Shown: positions 32,901-45,100, counted from the first letter of the stretch. The stretch is 64,000 nucleotides of DNA from Tenebrio molitor (GCF_963966145.1 NC_091048.1:15190001-15254000); one strand, 5' to 3'. Numbers and translations: made by a program. The notes: generated by a model from the letters alone, not told the origin.

Positions 32901-35900
32901 CCCGAGCGAAAACACATACTTCTAATCGATTTGAAATTCTCAAAAAATTCAGGAATGATTGTGTAACGCTGTAGAACATTCTGTAAAAATTTCAAATTTT
33001 TTAATAAAACCAGTAAATACATATTTCGTTTTCATTCAATAACCGCTAGATTAATTTACATAATTTTTCACTGAGAGTCCTTTCAAACATTTGGTAAAAA
33101 TTTGATTTCATTGAAATCATGAAAGCATCACCGGTTTTTGAAATAAATGGAATTCGATATTAAAGTGCAAAATTTGGCTATGATTTATTATTAAATTGAG
33201 CGGTCACTTAAACGGTCTAAAGAATTACTGGAAAAGTTCTCAACAGATGTTTCCCAACAATGAAGTATTTATTTATGACACTGCAATTGTAAATCTTGAT
33301 CATTTTTCGCTGTTAATATTAAAATTAGAATAATTTAAAACCGAATCATTTTCTTTTGATGCGAATTTCATAAATATGTTCTTTGAATTAATTGTGAATT
33401 ATGAGCGTGCACGGAAATAGCTATTTGTGTATTAAGAGCGCAAAGTGATACATGGTGCGATTCTGTTTTAAAATTTACCAATATGGCTATTGTATCTATG
33501 CAAAATCAATGTTGTTCAATAACAATATTGCTAAATTTTTAAACAGAATCGCACTAATTGTCGATCGAAATCGACAATGTACTATCGGAGGACATAAAAA
33601 ACTGGGACAAACATCAAATTTGTATAAAGTCAAAAATCAGAAATATACATCGTGTAAATTTGACTTTTTATAAATCAGGTTATAAAAATTATGACATACT
33701 AATGACATATTGTCAGAAACATCAAGTTAAGGTTCAGTTCTTAAATGACAATTTTTATTTTGAGTGACAATTCAAAAGTCTGATACACAATGAGCAAATT
33801 TTGGATGTCCCAGCTTTTAATGTCCACCGATAGTACATTTACGCTCGCAACACACAAGATTTTTTCTACAATCGCAACTATGGCTACTACATATTCTTTT
33901 ATTTGGACCAAATCAATGTAATAGAGATATTTTCATATTTGGTGGCGGAAACAAAAGACTGAGAAATGTCAGAAAATTGTATTGTCAGTGTCAAATTTCT
34001 CATAAACGCCGTAAAAAGGAATGTCTAGGTAAATTTAAATTTTCGCTAAATAGATTGAAAAAATAAATTCTAAGGAAACCAATTTTTGTCAGTGGTTCAA
34101 AAGGAAAAGTTATTCTCATATAATCAAACGTATTACAAATTATTTCTCTAGTTCGACGATGAATAACTTTCTTATTGCCAATTTGCTGCATTTCTGTCGA
34201 AATCACGAACGTCTTTGAGAAATCTGACACTGACAATACATATTTGTGACATTTCTCAGTCTTTTGTTTCCGCCATCAAATATGAAAATATCTCTACCTT
34301 CTTAAAATCAGAAACTAATTATTCACAATATTGACATTAAAAATTACGGTTTTTGAAAAGTACTCTATGCTCTAGAAGTGTGCATTCTGGTTCTTTTGCT
34401 GCACTTACAATTTCGGGAGGTGTACACGAAAACGCTTCCTCAACAGTGACAGTCCTCGGAAAACGTAAACTTTGCGTTGTCAAATGCAAGCGCGAAGACC
34501 TACTTTCTACATCGATTGTAGAAAAAAATTTTTTTTTGGTAAAAATCAATTTTTTAAATTTTATGGCCATGAATGAAGTGATATGGGAAAATTGACTGCA
34601 CACATTTGAAGCCTTATACAGGATGTCCCCAAAGAAAAACAAGTCGGTAGCTCCCTTATTTATCGGGGGATTTTAATTATCTATACACCAAATTAAATGG
34701 TTGTTAATACGATACAAAACGGCTTAATAAATTTACATATAGCTCCAAGAGCTTCAAGACTAAACTGTCAAAATATTTTTTTTTCAAATTTTTTTAGTAA
34801 TTCTGATGCACGATACACTTACAACGGTATGACAAGTAGCTGTGCGAGAACTGGCCAGCACTGCGCATGACATCATGTGCGAGGCACTTATAAAGGAGCT
34901 TATGGCTGGTATCATTGTATTTCATGAAAATTGGTAGTAAAAATAAGATTAATAGACTTTTATACATATTAAATATATTGTTATATTACATATATTATTA
35001 TATCACTATAAAAAAATTATGATATTATGTATGTACTATTATAAATACACTGACCGGCACAAAAAACGACTCACCTCGCGACTCACTTTGAATTTGTTAT
35101 TGTTGTTATTTGTCTTTGAATTTTTTTTTGGTATCATGTTGTATTGGTAGGTGCTATTTAAATTATTCTTTGCCAAAGAATATCCGACAAACAAAACATT
35201 AAACATAGGAAATAAGATTTTAATGAAAAATGATGTTATTTTTTAGAAAAAAAAATGTACGTTATAAAAAATTGTCAAAATTTTAACAGTATTTTGAATT
35301 AGTATCTCGTATTGTCAAATTAAAAATTTTAACAGGTAAAACAACCGACAAAAACACAACATGGAAGTAGCGCAAACTTTTCAATAATTTATTTAAACAA
35401 AACAATTCGGTTGCCATGGTGACCATAGCACTCCCCATCATTGAAAATATCCCAATTTAACTATGTATTATAAAAAAAAAATAAGCACAAATAATTACCT
35501 AAATTTTATTAAAAGTAAATTATTACTTTTTGAATTATTCCAATTTTAACAGAGAAAAATTACCGCGATTTACTACGAATACAGTTAGGAACTTTTCTAG
35601 TAATTCTTAAGTCCATAAAGGGTATATATATATTACTACATAAAAGGTACCATAAACAGTCCATATCAATCTCTTTTGTGGATCGCCCAATTTAATAATA
35701 AATCATGGCAGAATTCTGCACTTTAACATCAAATTCCATTTATTTCAAAAACCGGTAATGTTTTCATGATCTTAATGACACTAAATTTTTCCTACATGTT
35801 TGAAAGGACTCTCAGTGAAAAATTGTGTAAATTAATGTATTTACCTAGCTGTTATTGAATTAAACCGAAATATTTACCTGTTTCAGTAAAAAATTTGAAA

Positions 35901-38900
35901 TTTTTACAAAATGTTCTACAGCGATACATAATCATTCCTGAATTTTTTGAGAATTTTAAATCAATTAGAAGTAGGTGTTTTCCATCAATGCAATAACCAG
36001 TTAAAAGAACTCATGGGCTCTTGCCTCGCATATGACGTCAGACAGGACGTTCGGATGCGCGCTGGCATACCGTTGTAAGTGTATCGTGATTCTGATGGGA
36101 TTTTAATTCTGAAAACAAACAATGTATCACAATCGTAATTTTTACTATTTTTTTAATAGGGTTAATCGTGCGGGCGGTAAAACTTGAATCACCCCTGTAC
36201 AGTTGAAACAAATTCTGCAGACTATTGAAAAATTTTGTACTTTCATTTTAGTTGACTAATACCTACTTGTATTCTTGCATCTAGCTTTCGTTGATTTGTC
36301 TTCTATATAAATACCAAATTGTCTAGGTAAATTACAAATTACTTTGTGAAAAAGTACAATTACAAGTATCTTAACTACTGTCAGGGTGTGAAACAAAAGT
36401 TAAATGTTGGTTGGTGAAAGTGTAATTCTACACCGAAACTAAGTTTGTGTACTTTACCGAACCGAGGAACCAACTTCATTTAAAATAGTTGTTGAGCCGC
36501 AATTATGCAGGTTAGTTGTGTACCGGTTGTAAAATTTCAAGTTTTAAGACATTAGCGAATTATAAATACTTTCAAAGGATTTTGAGAAAAGCGTAGGATC
36601 TGCACTTTAAGGTAAATTGTCTAAGAATCACAGTTTTTACAACAAACTGTGGAATAAATGCTCGATGGCAACATTAGATGCATTACATACAGCGTGATGT
36701 GATCATAAGGTTTAGAACAAAATTCGTAGTAGGGATATATGATGTTTTTAAGAAAATCGCTCGGATAGATCGATTTTATTTCGAAAAATGCCATCCTGTG
36801 ACGTTCAGTTTGTTTACATAATGTCATTAGTTTTAGCACAATGACGTCATCACCAATTTTTTAAATGACAACCATCAGTTTTTTCTCCTCGTTCTAATAG
36901 ACCTTCTGCCTTCTGCCTAAAGGATAAATGAATTTAATTTAATTTTTAATGTAAAAATTTTAATTGACCTCATACAAAAACAAACAAAAATCTAAGGTTA
37001 ATTATAAATGTATTGCAAAAGTTCAACGTTTAAAATTCAGTAAAAATTTTGGATAAAACGGAAAACTACTAAAAAATACGTATATCTGCTAGATTAATTG
37101 AATCTTCTTGATTTATACAGGATAATTCTGAATTAAGTTTGGAAAAAAAAACGGCAATTGGTGATTGATGATGAGAAGAAGTCATAGACAAAACTTTTTT
37201 CTTAAAATAGTTTTTTGTGTATCAAGGCCAAAAGTGCATCTTTTTCGCCCGAGTCTGGGTTTTCTCAGCGAGGCATAGCCGAGGCTTAAAACAGGCGAGG
37301 ACAAAGGCACTTTTGGCAGAGGCGCACAGTAAATTTTAGGCACCGCACGAACTACAAAGCAAAAGACATCATTGGAAAAATTACAAATTTATTTTGTATC
37401 TACTTTTTTCAAATATGTAGATACATTTATTAATACATACATATTAACAATTTTTTATACTTAGTATTTTTTATATTTACTATTTGCAGTACAATCACTT
37501 ATTTATATAATTTATGATGACAGGACAATTATTACGATTATCATCTGCGATGTCCGGCGGCGTATTAGACATCACTTTGGCTGTTGTATTAGATATTTCT
37601 TCATCACGCTGTTGCTATCGATTATATGAACGTTCATTTCCTTATTGTGCACCAAATAAACACCAGAAATAAACGATACAACACTTTTTCGGGCAAATAA
37701 AATAGTTTGGTTAAATTTAACTGTCAAATACTCATTTGTTTTCAGTCGGTTTACTCGGTTTTGTCGGTTTCGTTGTTAACTTACTAAACAAACCAACAGG
37801 TGGCGCCACGGTCCATGCCCTGAAAAGTGCGTCCGAAAAAGTGCGTACGAAAAAGTGCGTTTGAAAAAGAGTTACTTCTTGTCCGCAATGGAGTACGTAA
37901 AATTACCTTTTTCATTAAGGGTGCCTAAAAAAGTTTTTTCGTTTTCGAGATTGAAAATTTAGCAACAATAATAATAATCAAAGGTAAAAGGTGCTCGTCA
38001 GTCACAAAGTTTAACGTTTACCTGTGACATTAATCCTTTCGATCATTTCCAAAGAAACATTTAAAAAGCAGTGTGCTTGCACCTATGACTTTATTGTGGT
38101 GTTGATGTACTCGTAATAATGGTTGCTAATGAAGTGAACAAATTTTTACTATTCACAGACGGCGAAAATACACGACTATGGGGTAATTTCATCTCCAAAA
38201 GTCATTTACACAGAATTATTTTGTGTCAAGGATAGTCCACATTTTTTTTTCCATTATATCAGAATCACCTGTCTGTATTATGCATAACATATTATCATCC
38301 ACATGAATTTTATAACTAAAAATATATGCTATAATTCTACTGACTTGGAGGCCGATTTTAAGTTGACTTGCAACTTGTATTGTCATGGTAACGGCACAAA
38401 ATTGCAAGTTTGAGAAAGATGACGCATATTAGTAATTAATGTGTAGGGCAAAGATAGCTACACATTTGCGCTGCATCAACTATTTGTCACCCTGACTTGA
38501 ATTCGGGCTCTTGGACTATACTATTTTATCTTCAAGGAGACCACAAAAAAAAATCGGACATGAACTCATTTATTTTCTTTTGCAGTAAAATGACAATTTT
38601 TAAATTTTAAGGCACCAATAATTCCTGTTGTAATATTATTAGTATCGAGCGATCAAATTAATTTGTAATCTAGTTATTCATGAATCCGAAATCGTATGTC
38701 GTTACTTGAACTCCTCGCTGCAATAAACATAGCTTGAAACACAGGTTAGATCTGGACATATCAATCGCAAAGAATTAATTTGATCGCTCGATACTTCAAT
38801 GTTCAATAATATTGAGCGATCAAATTAGTTTGTAATCGAGTCGTCCATGGATTTGAAACCGTATGTCTTTTGCGATTTAAATGTTTAATTGTGGGATCTA

Positions 38901-40777
38901 AAGTTACGTCATTTTAAAGACTTTTTCAAATCGATTTGGTTTTCAAAAATTTTGGTAATGTAATTTTTAAATAGATCTGAAAAAACTGTAGCCTCCACAT
39001 CTAATTTTGTTGTTAATTTCAATTTTTCGGCCACCGGTTAAATATTGGGTAATAATTTCGTTATTTCGCTTTTTTAGAATATTCTAATAGACCCCCAATG
39101 ACAAGATCTACAGTGAGTAAAATTGTTGCCAAATAGACAGAAACTGGATGTGTAAAAGATTTGCCACTACAAGGTCGATCTCGGTAAACAAAGAAATGAA
39201 ATGAAATGTGTAACTTGAAACTGACGAAAATCCTCACACATCTACAAGGACAAGCCAACTTGCCCTCAATAACAATGTGCCCCAATCTTCTGTTTTAAAC
39301 ATATTTAATCAAGCAAAGTATCACACCCACACAAACTGCAACTGATACACGAGTGAAATGAGAATGATCCAGACCGTCGTTTGTAGTTTTGAGAAGAATT
39401 AATTATTAATTATTTTTTCTGAAGAAGCCACTTTTGTTTGAATGAATCAGTACATTTGACTCAAGAATTTCACACTCAACGCAAAAGTAAATTAAATGTA
39501 TGGGTGGGAATCATAGGACGGCGTTTGTAGGACCTTACTTTTTTGAAGGAAACCTGACTGCTGCTAGATATTTAAATTTTTTGCGTTTGGAGTTACTGCC
39601 AGCTCTGTCACTTGTTTTTCCCAATAATGAAGATGGCGATATACCCCATGAAAATATTTAGTTTCAAGAAATGCCTCCTCATTTTGGCATAGCAGTCCGT
39701 CAATATCTTGACATTACATTTCCCGCGAATGAATAGGACAGCGGGGACCAATTGAGTAGCCAGCACTTTCCACCGACTTAACCCCTTTAAATTTTTTTCT
39801 ATGGGGTCATTTAAAATCGAGGGTTTATTTTGTGTAGAAGATTTACGGCAGAGAATTCGCGCTGAAATGGAACAAATCAGCCCTGACATTATTGAGCGCA
39901 GTGCACAAAGTCTTTACACTCGTGTCGATGAGTTGGCGGGGGGCAATTTCAACATTTGCGTTAAATTTTATTGTTTGTTTTTATTTGAGGTCAATTAAAG
40001 TTTTTACATTAAAATTAATTTAAATTTTTGAAGTAAAATTTGTCAATTTCTCAAAAAAAAATTGTTATGCAAGGTACCATCGGCTTCATAGAAATCTAGT
40101 AGGTACAGTGGAAAATTGTACTTACCTCAATTTTTATACTCTCATTTAGACAATTAAAAGGGCTACCAGAATCAAGAAAACAAATAGGGGGTTTCCATTT
40201 AAAAAAAGTATCGATGACGTCATAACTCGAAAACAAATGATGCTTGAAATTTTCTTTGATACTAAAACATGTATTTTTATAAACTAAAATTGACCTGTCC
40301 AAAGATTTTTTTGAAAAACATTTTGTTTAATTTTTAAGTAATTTATTCCATACTTTTGCCGCTCACTGTATATTTGAAGGCCCGATAGTTCTAGAAAGTT
40401 TTCATTTTTTAGAATTTATATAAACCGCAAAAACCAGACACTACTCCGTTAAACAAATTACGTCTCATAAATTTGATTCATTCAAAATTTTAGAACTGCC
40501 AAGGTGGATCAAAGATACAGCATAACAAAATTGTGTATTCCTGTAATCTTGTTGGAACGAATTTATCATTTTCTAACGTTTTGAATATAACTGCGCTTTA
40601 CTTAAAGTAATGAGAGAAGACACGTGTGATATGTTTTTTACAGAGGAACCCCTGTACTTGAAACAACTGAAACAACTAAGATGGAGCCATCTGCGACACA
40701 TTCAACGTGAAGCCAAACGGTTGGCTGACTTGGAAAGATTCCTAGATTCATTCAGCGAGGTCGACAGTCCCCCATAA
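29816..40777 (+). CDS. Unrecognised acidic/Lys-rich protein, about 356 aa, five exons
   Basis: Model: 29,816-29,957, 30,004-30,245, 30,615-31,022, 31,072-31,216 and 40,644-40,777, phase-consistent throughout. The start ATG (ACAAATG) opens a Ser/Pro-rich N-terminus. Residues about 80-125 are acidic (LNDLENLLTKFEDEDDVEGE), 150-230 Lys/Glu-rich and charged. About 240-312 contains SYIVSLIDKALSKEL and MNPKKAIDLVNRHISPKIYD. The last exon is amphipathic (LKQLKQLRWSHLRHIQREAK, then RLADLERFLDSF). No signal peptide or membrane segment, so probably intracellular; the C-terminus is probably helical. I do not recognise the family. The last intron is 9.4 kb and filled with transposons, so further exons may be missed. 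An AATAAA lies at 40,814. It converges on the lipase gene. Confidence 0.65.
30004..30245 (+). CDS. Exon 2 of the 29.8-kb gene
   Basis: It follows a proposed 46-nt intron (29,958-30,003, GTAACG...GAAAAG, weak acceptor). It reads PTEIHHYRGQEAAYAINDYV and then the acidic helix LNDLENLLTKFEDEDD, to donor AAG|GTAACG in phase 0. Confidence 0.65.
30615..31022 (+). CDS. Exon 3 of the 29.8-kb gene
   Basis: The acceptor TTTGATTCAG and donor GAG|GTGAGA bound 136 codons in phase 0: VPASVKAKQDKILKLRAVKT, a charged middle (LEILLQRLNKENVKRKDEKH) and SYIVSLIDKALSKELG. It is clearly GC-richer than the flanking DNA. Confidence 0.75.
31072..31216 (+). CDS. Exon 4 of the 29.8-kb gene
   Basis: A 49-nt intron (31,023-31,071) ends in TTTTTTTCAG. 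The exon reads FLSMNPKKAIDLVNRHISPK, then LDLTTPASTSKKDEQQCVCK, and ends at donor ACG|GTAAAC with one base of a codon. Confidence 0.7.
31217..32280. other. First part of the 9.4-kb intron
   Basis: AT-rich; no exon or complete element was seen. Near 31,995-32,060 there is a repeat of the 10,785-10,830 sequence (AGTAAAGTTG...GTGCAAAAAA). Confidence 0.3.
32285..32432. repeat. Type-A hairpin in the intron
   Basis: The left end is AAAAAATAGCATGTTAC and the right end GTTATATGAG-complement then ATATACTATT. Stem pairs are AAAAGACA/TTGTCTT, TCGAAC/GTTCGA and TTTAGAGCAC/GTGCTCTAAA. The loop is TCACTGCGTTCGTC. Confidence 0.85.
33413..33560. repeat. Hairpin with type-B left end
   Basis: AATAGCTATTTGTGTATTAA is at the left. 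GTGCGATTCTGTTT and AAACAGAATCGCAC pair around an 80-base loop. Confidence 0.55.
33582..33833. mobile_element. Mariner-like MITE, copy 2
   Basis: Its TIR (CTATCGGAGGACAT...ACTGGGACA) and TA flanks match the element at 7,443-7,652; this one is 252 bp. Confidence 0.75.
33924..34294. mobile_element. TA-flanked MITE with about 45-bp TIR
   Basis: GAGATATTTTCATATTTG and CAAATATGAAAATATCTC are perfect. Pairing continues through GGCGGAAACAAAAGACTGAG. Confidence 0.85.
36687..37040. repeat. Partial copy of the 17.8-kb element
   Basis: It shares AAAATGCCATCCTGTGACGT, ATGACGTCATCACCAATTTT and AAAATTTTAATTGACCTCA with 17,810-18,130. Confidence 0.65.
37118..38200. mobile_element. Element Q, copy 1 (interrupted)
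   Basis: The left end CAGGATAATTCTGAATTAAG and downstream sequence match, inverted, the element ending at 44,293. It is interrupted at 37,211-37,930 by a type-B hairpin element. The far end is not sharply defined. Confidence 0.6.
37211..37930. repeat. Type-B hairpin element of about 720 bp in element Q
   Basis: It is absent from the same place in the other copy of element Q. The left end TAGTTTTTTGTGTATCAAGG resembles the type-B consensus. Stem GGCCAAAAGTGC/GGCACTTTTGGC holds a TCAGCGAGGCATAGCCGAGG tip. Near 37,826-37,870 there are three tandem GTGCGTNYGAAAAA units. The right end is near CATTAAGGGTGCCTAAAA. Confidence 0.65.
38639..38880. mobile_element. MITE with TIR AGTATCGAGCGATCAAATTA, plus partial second copy
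   Basis: 38,639-38,798 has perfect ends AGTATCGAGCGATCAAATTA and its inverse. At 38,808-38,880 another left part (GAGCGATCAAATTAGTTTG, AACCGTATGTCTTTT) begins again. Confidence 0.8.
39080..39998 (+). pseudogene. Mariner-type transposase pseudogene, longest in the window
   Basis: Successive plus-strand pieces follow the family order. About 39,115-39,180: KIVAK.TETGCVKDLPLQGR, the linker of the N-terminal HTH region. About 39,440-39,530: degenerate DESTF-like and VWVGIIGRR. About 39,535-39,690: FFEGNLTAARYLNFLRLELL and then EMPPHFGIAVRQYLDITFP. About 39,835-39,990: EDLRQRIRAEMEQISPDIIE. The (D)GAPPHF catalytic block reads EMPPHF, so a catalytic Asp is lost. Many stops and frameshifts. This family supplied the tails at 8.3 kb and 18.2 kb. 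Confidence 0.75.
40644..40777 (+). CDS. Last exon of the 29.8-kb gene
   Basis: The acceptor ATATGTTTTTTACAG takes up the one-base phase of exon 4 and gives EEPLYLKQLKQLRWSHLRHI, then QREAKRLADLERFLDSFSEV and a TAA at 40,775-40,777. Phase match and protein-like helix support the join. An intervening exon of length divisible by three cannot be excluded. Confidence 0.65.
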
Positions 40778-40792
40778 ATGTTTTACACAATT

Positions 40793-40819
40793 TTTATTTT
40801 ACAAAATTTATACAATAAA
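40793..40819. terminator. Overlapping poly(A) signals of two convergent genes
   Basis: AATAAA on the plus strand at 40,814-40,819 serves the gene ending at 40,777. TTTATT at 40,793-40,798 is AATAAA on the minus strand for the lipase gene, whose stop codon ends at 40,878. Each signal lies beyond the other, so the 3' UTRs should overlap by tens of bases. Confidence 0.5.
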
Positions 40820-40877
40820 CAACAGTCGTATAAAAACAAATTATTTACAGAATTTAAATAAAAAATAAATAATTAAT

Positions 40878-42162
40878 CTAGCTTTTTGAGTCTTTTAACG
40901 ATACGGGTATATATTTAACTTTTGGACTGACGTCGAAAACAGGTAAGTCTATATAAATAGCTTTGGATTTTTTTGTTGTGGTCACAAGTAAATCGTCCTT
41001 TATCGATTCCAATTTCATATCCAGGATGTTTTTCCGGGCATGCATGTCGTCCCTCGCCTTCCTACTCGTTTCACTTGCTGCCGTAGTTTCTGCGACTGCT
41101 TGCGTCGTAGTTTCGACTTTATCACTTTTTCTTTTAATTTTCTGGATGTGCGTGTACGGAGTGGTCGATATTTTCCTGGTAGTTGAGTCAACGTTCAAAG
41201 CAGGAGGCGGGTCGAACTTTTTGTTATCGAGATTCCTCTTTGCACTACTCGGACGTGGAATCTTTGTTGTACTTGAACTTTTTGTCGTTTCATCATATGA
41301 CAAAGGTACATACTTCGGTTTCTCTCTGGGAGTAATAATATCACTAATAAATTTCGGAGTGTAAGTGCTTACTAGAGGTAAAATCGTTTCTCTTGCGTAC
41401 TTTTCGGCTTGTTCAAACATCTTTGCGAGTCTCTGCGGTAGAAATTGTACTGTCATCGCAATTACCTCCAACGGGTTGTCCTCGTTCTTGATGGCTTTGG
41501 ACCCATCCTCTCGCTTCCATTTGCTCTCTTTTGGCTTAACAGGAGGTAGCGAGGGAATCCACTCATTTTGGTCTTCTACGTCGTAAAAATTGTAAGAAAT
41601 CTCTTTATTGCCGTTAGTAATTCGCGAAATAAAGTCGTTCTTGACGGCCGGTTCCAGCCTAAAAGCTCCAAAGTTCCGCGACGTCGTCGGTCCCAAAATA
41701 GGCTCTGTTATTTCCGGCTTATCTTTATCGGGATCATGGGACCGACCGATTTTGTTCGAATGAGGCTTAAGAATCGGCTCAACAATCTCCTTAATTAAAC
41801 CATCTTTAGGTTTATCTGATTTGATCGTTTTTGTGTTAAAAGCGCGACTAGTCTCAGCTTCTTCAATGTCGGATACTCGATTGTCGTCATCTCTTTTCCA
41901 GTCAATAGAATTTGTAACGCCTTTATCTTTTTTGTACTCTTTCTCTAGGTCTTCAGGTCCAATTCGGACTACTGGAGTTGGAATGAAAGTCTTTACGTTC
42001 GAAGAAACGTTCAAGGGAAGGTTCAACGGATTGCTGTCATGAATCCTATCTTGTGCTTCTTTCTTTGGATAACCACCAGGTAAGTTACATTCTCCTGGAT
42101 AAAGACGTAATATCACTGGTACGCCTGAGTCTAAAACTAAATTCTTCTTACAAACTGAAGAC
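40878..42162 (-). CDS. Lipase last exon: end of PLAT-like region and 400-aa extension
   Basis: Acceptor TTCTCTTCCAG, then SSVCKKNLVLDSGVPVILRL and YPGECNLPGGYPKKEAQD, which complete the PLAT-like fold. After that comes a 400-residue hydrophilic tail. Inside it are DGLIKEIVEPILKP and ITEPILGP (two related EPIL motifs), one amphipathic stretch IAMTVQFLPQRLAKMFEQAE, and Thr/Ser-rich runs such as TTKSSSTTKIPRPSSAKR and TTTQAVAETTAASETS. It ends SPKVKYIPVSLKDSKS with stop. Low complexity suggests disorder and possible O-glycosylation (inference). Pancreatic lipase proper ends after the PLAT domain. Confidence 0.9.
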
Positions 42163-45100
42163 CTGGAAGAGAAAAAAATGCCACAACTGCATCTTGCAAA
42201 AGTGCTGTGACTTACGTTTTCCCAAAACTATCACTTATGGTAACTTTGTCCATACGCCACTGAGTTAATCCAGATGATAGCCACCCACTGTATGCAGTGT
42301 AGAGGATCTGGATACTGGATGGCTCTGATAAAATTGGATGTGGCACTAAGATACGTGAGATGGATTCACCTAGTTTCATCTCCTCATCTTCTTTTCTGTC
42401 AGAAAAGAATAATTTTACATAACAAATTTGTAAAATAGAATGTGAAACCTTCATCTGATGGAAAATAGGAAAATACATCAATAAAGCCGAAACTGTAGAC
42501 AAAAAAATAAAATAAATGTATAGTAAAGTGTCTATAAAAGAACTTATATCAAGACTCCAAGTGAAATAGTGCGGCTCTTTAATTTTATTGTGTCCAACTA
42601 TGTCGAGCCGTTAAAACCGTGATATCAGATGTCAACAGTCAAATGTCAAATTATTAAATCTGCGTGTCAGTTGTGAATTCGACGTCTCAATTGTTTTGCT
42701 TGTGATTTTCTTCAGTTTTTCTATAGTTTAATTACTTTTCATCTTACAACAGCCTTTATTAAAAACCTGCCATTAATAAACTTACATAACCTCTGTTTTT
42801 CTATTTGGTACCACATTATGCTACAGAACGGCAAAAATCAAATATATTCGAATTTCGAATTCCACAGGACTCGTGATATACCTACGTTCTTTTATAGACA
42901 ATTTGCATAGGTGATCAGTACGCAATAAGTAAAAAAAGGTGAATCGCAAGAATTAAAGCATTATATCAGAATAATGGAAATTAAACTGTGAATAAATAAT
43001 CAGAGCAAAAAAGATGCTATCCCTCTTATATTGCTTACCTTGTCATCATAAAGGTTTCATTAAGGCTGGAGTCCCCGATTAAAGTTAGTTGAATTTTCCC
43101 ATAAGACACAATAGGGACAGGACTCGGCGAAGTTTCGATCTTGACATGATACTGATGAGCACAGAAGGGCTCCTCATCTCTGGTGATTAAATATAACTGT
43201 CCCCGTCCTTTGGACCTGTCAGCATAGTATCCCATATTTCCGCAGCCCCTTGAAAAATTGAACGAAAACATGTCAATAATCGTTCAAAAGTTCCATTATC
43301 TTGTTAACAATTTAGAAGCGACCGGAATCTCGACATAACAATGAATAAGTTACGAGGAAAAATAAAAACCGCGTTTGGAAGTCGAAAATATAAAAAATCT
43401 AGTTGGTATTCAGAATGCAGACGCAAACAATTCACGAAATGTATCTTTCGAAATATTTTTCCCCGGCTGATTTATGATATTGAAAACAATCCTTACCTCT
43501 CATCGGTGCATGGAAAGCACTTTCCCGAAAGGAAATCTTCATATGATTCACAAGGGAATGCCGGAAAATGACATCGAGGAGAAACCGAGTCGGTAAAGAA
43601 CTTATAGGCTCGTCTATGGTTACAAAGCGACCGTCCCTCGACGGCAGATGCTAAAATTCAACGTATTTACCGCAAAGCGTGTCACGACAAACAAAACAAA
43701 ATAAAACCAATATTTATAAACTGTAATCTGAATGAGAATAAATAATCAGTAAATTGAATGAAACGTATATTGATTATATGTACAGGATGGATGACAAAAT
43801 TCGCCCCGAGTTCTAGAGCTATTAATGTAGACGGTATCGCGACGATCGATACGTTAATTGAAATCGTTTATATAGCAGCGGTAGTCAACTTTTTGATTTT
43901 TATTTATTTCTTTTTTTATATGTATTATATGAATAAGGAAAATTTGTCCGAATTTGTTCACTTCATTAGCAACCATTGTTACATCAACTCCATAATAAAG
44001 TTGTAGGTGCAAGCACACTGCTTTGTAGATGTTTCTATGGAAATGATCGAGAGGAGTAATGTTACGTTTGTGACTGACGGACACATTTTACCTTTGATTA
44101 TTATTGTTGTTAAACTACCAAGAAAATCAGATAATCACCTTTAACTCATCAGCGTACTAGCAATTTTGACCAAATTTTCATCATTTGTATCTCGAAAACG
44201 AAAAAACTTTTATAAGAAAATTTTTTTGTCTATAACTTCTCATCATCACCAATTACCGGGTTTTTTTTTCAAACCTATTTCCGAATCACCCTGTATAGTA
44301 AATTAATAATAATAAGCAAACTAATTCATTTCTGTTAAAAAAATTAATAACATTAACTGATAAAATACTGAAAATTTTACATTATTTTCAACGAACATCA
44401 CAGTTCTCCTAAGGTCTTTCATTGCATTGACTTTTATGTTAAGAGGAATTTCTAGTGATTAATTATTAAAATCAAAATCGTTTCTGGTGAAGTTATCGAA
44501 ACTTTATCTTTTTAGTAACGCCACAGAGAAAAGTCGAACGTGTTCAGACCTTGTTGACCATGCAAATCACAGAACCAAACTCTTTCACGTAAAAATGAGA
44601 GGAATTGATCCGTACTGAATGTGGACTTTTTGATATTTTGTGAATAAATAACGTTAATACAGAGTGTTCTCGAAGTTGACGCGTTCCTTGTAACACGAGG
44701 TACTACACATTATTCTCAAGAATTTTAGCCTAAATCTTCTTAGTAAAATGTTTATATTAACTGAGATAATTGATTGTATATTTTTATTGTTTTATAAAAT
44801 TTTGAGTCCGGTCCTGTCCATTTCTCCGCTGTAGTAGATTAATAACTAACCTGGCCCAGAATGGTGTCTTTCCGGAAATCGCTTTACAATACTCTCTGGA
44901 CGCTGCAGATGCATTCTGATAACGTGATAACATTGCCCATGCATTTGCAACATATCTGTGAGCTCATTATTTTCCTAATAATAAAGCCATTTCGACTAAT
45001 TAGATGACAACTCTGACAGTAGTTGTGATTATTAACGTCCATGCTCAGTTGATTTTTTTTTGTCAATTCCAATTTCTAACAAATCAGCGCAAATTTGAGC

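Larger units (their letters stand above)
32879..36197. mobile_element. 3.3-kb TIR element in the intron, with nested insertions
   Basis: CAGGGTGATTCAAGTTTTAC (left) and its inverse at the right are flanked by TA. The arms pair for about 330 bp (32,879-33,205 with about 35,685-36,197); the right arm contains about 170 bp of extra sequence. Nested inside are the MITEs at 33,582-33,833 and 33,924-34,294 and a separate 23-bp inverted pair (CACGATACACTTACAACGG) at about 34,809 and 36,065. No transposase was recognised. Confidence 0.7.

Noticed and set aside
40963..42268. Plus-strand open frames opposite the last lipase exon
   Set aside because: They are mirror frames of a well-supported minus-strand exon, with unnatural composition.
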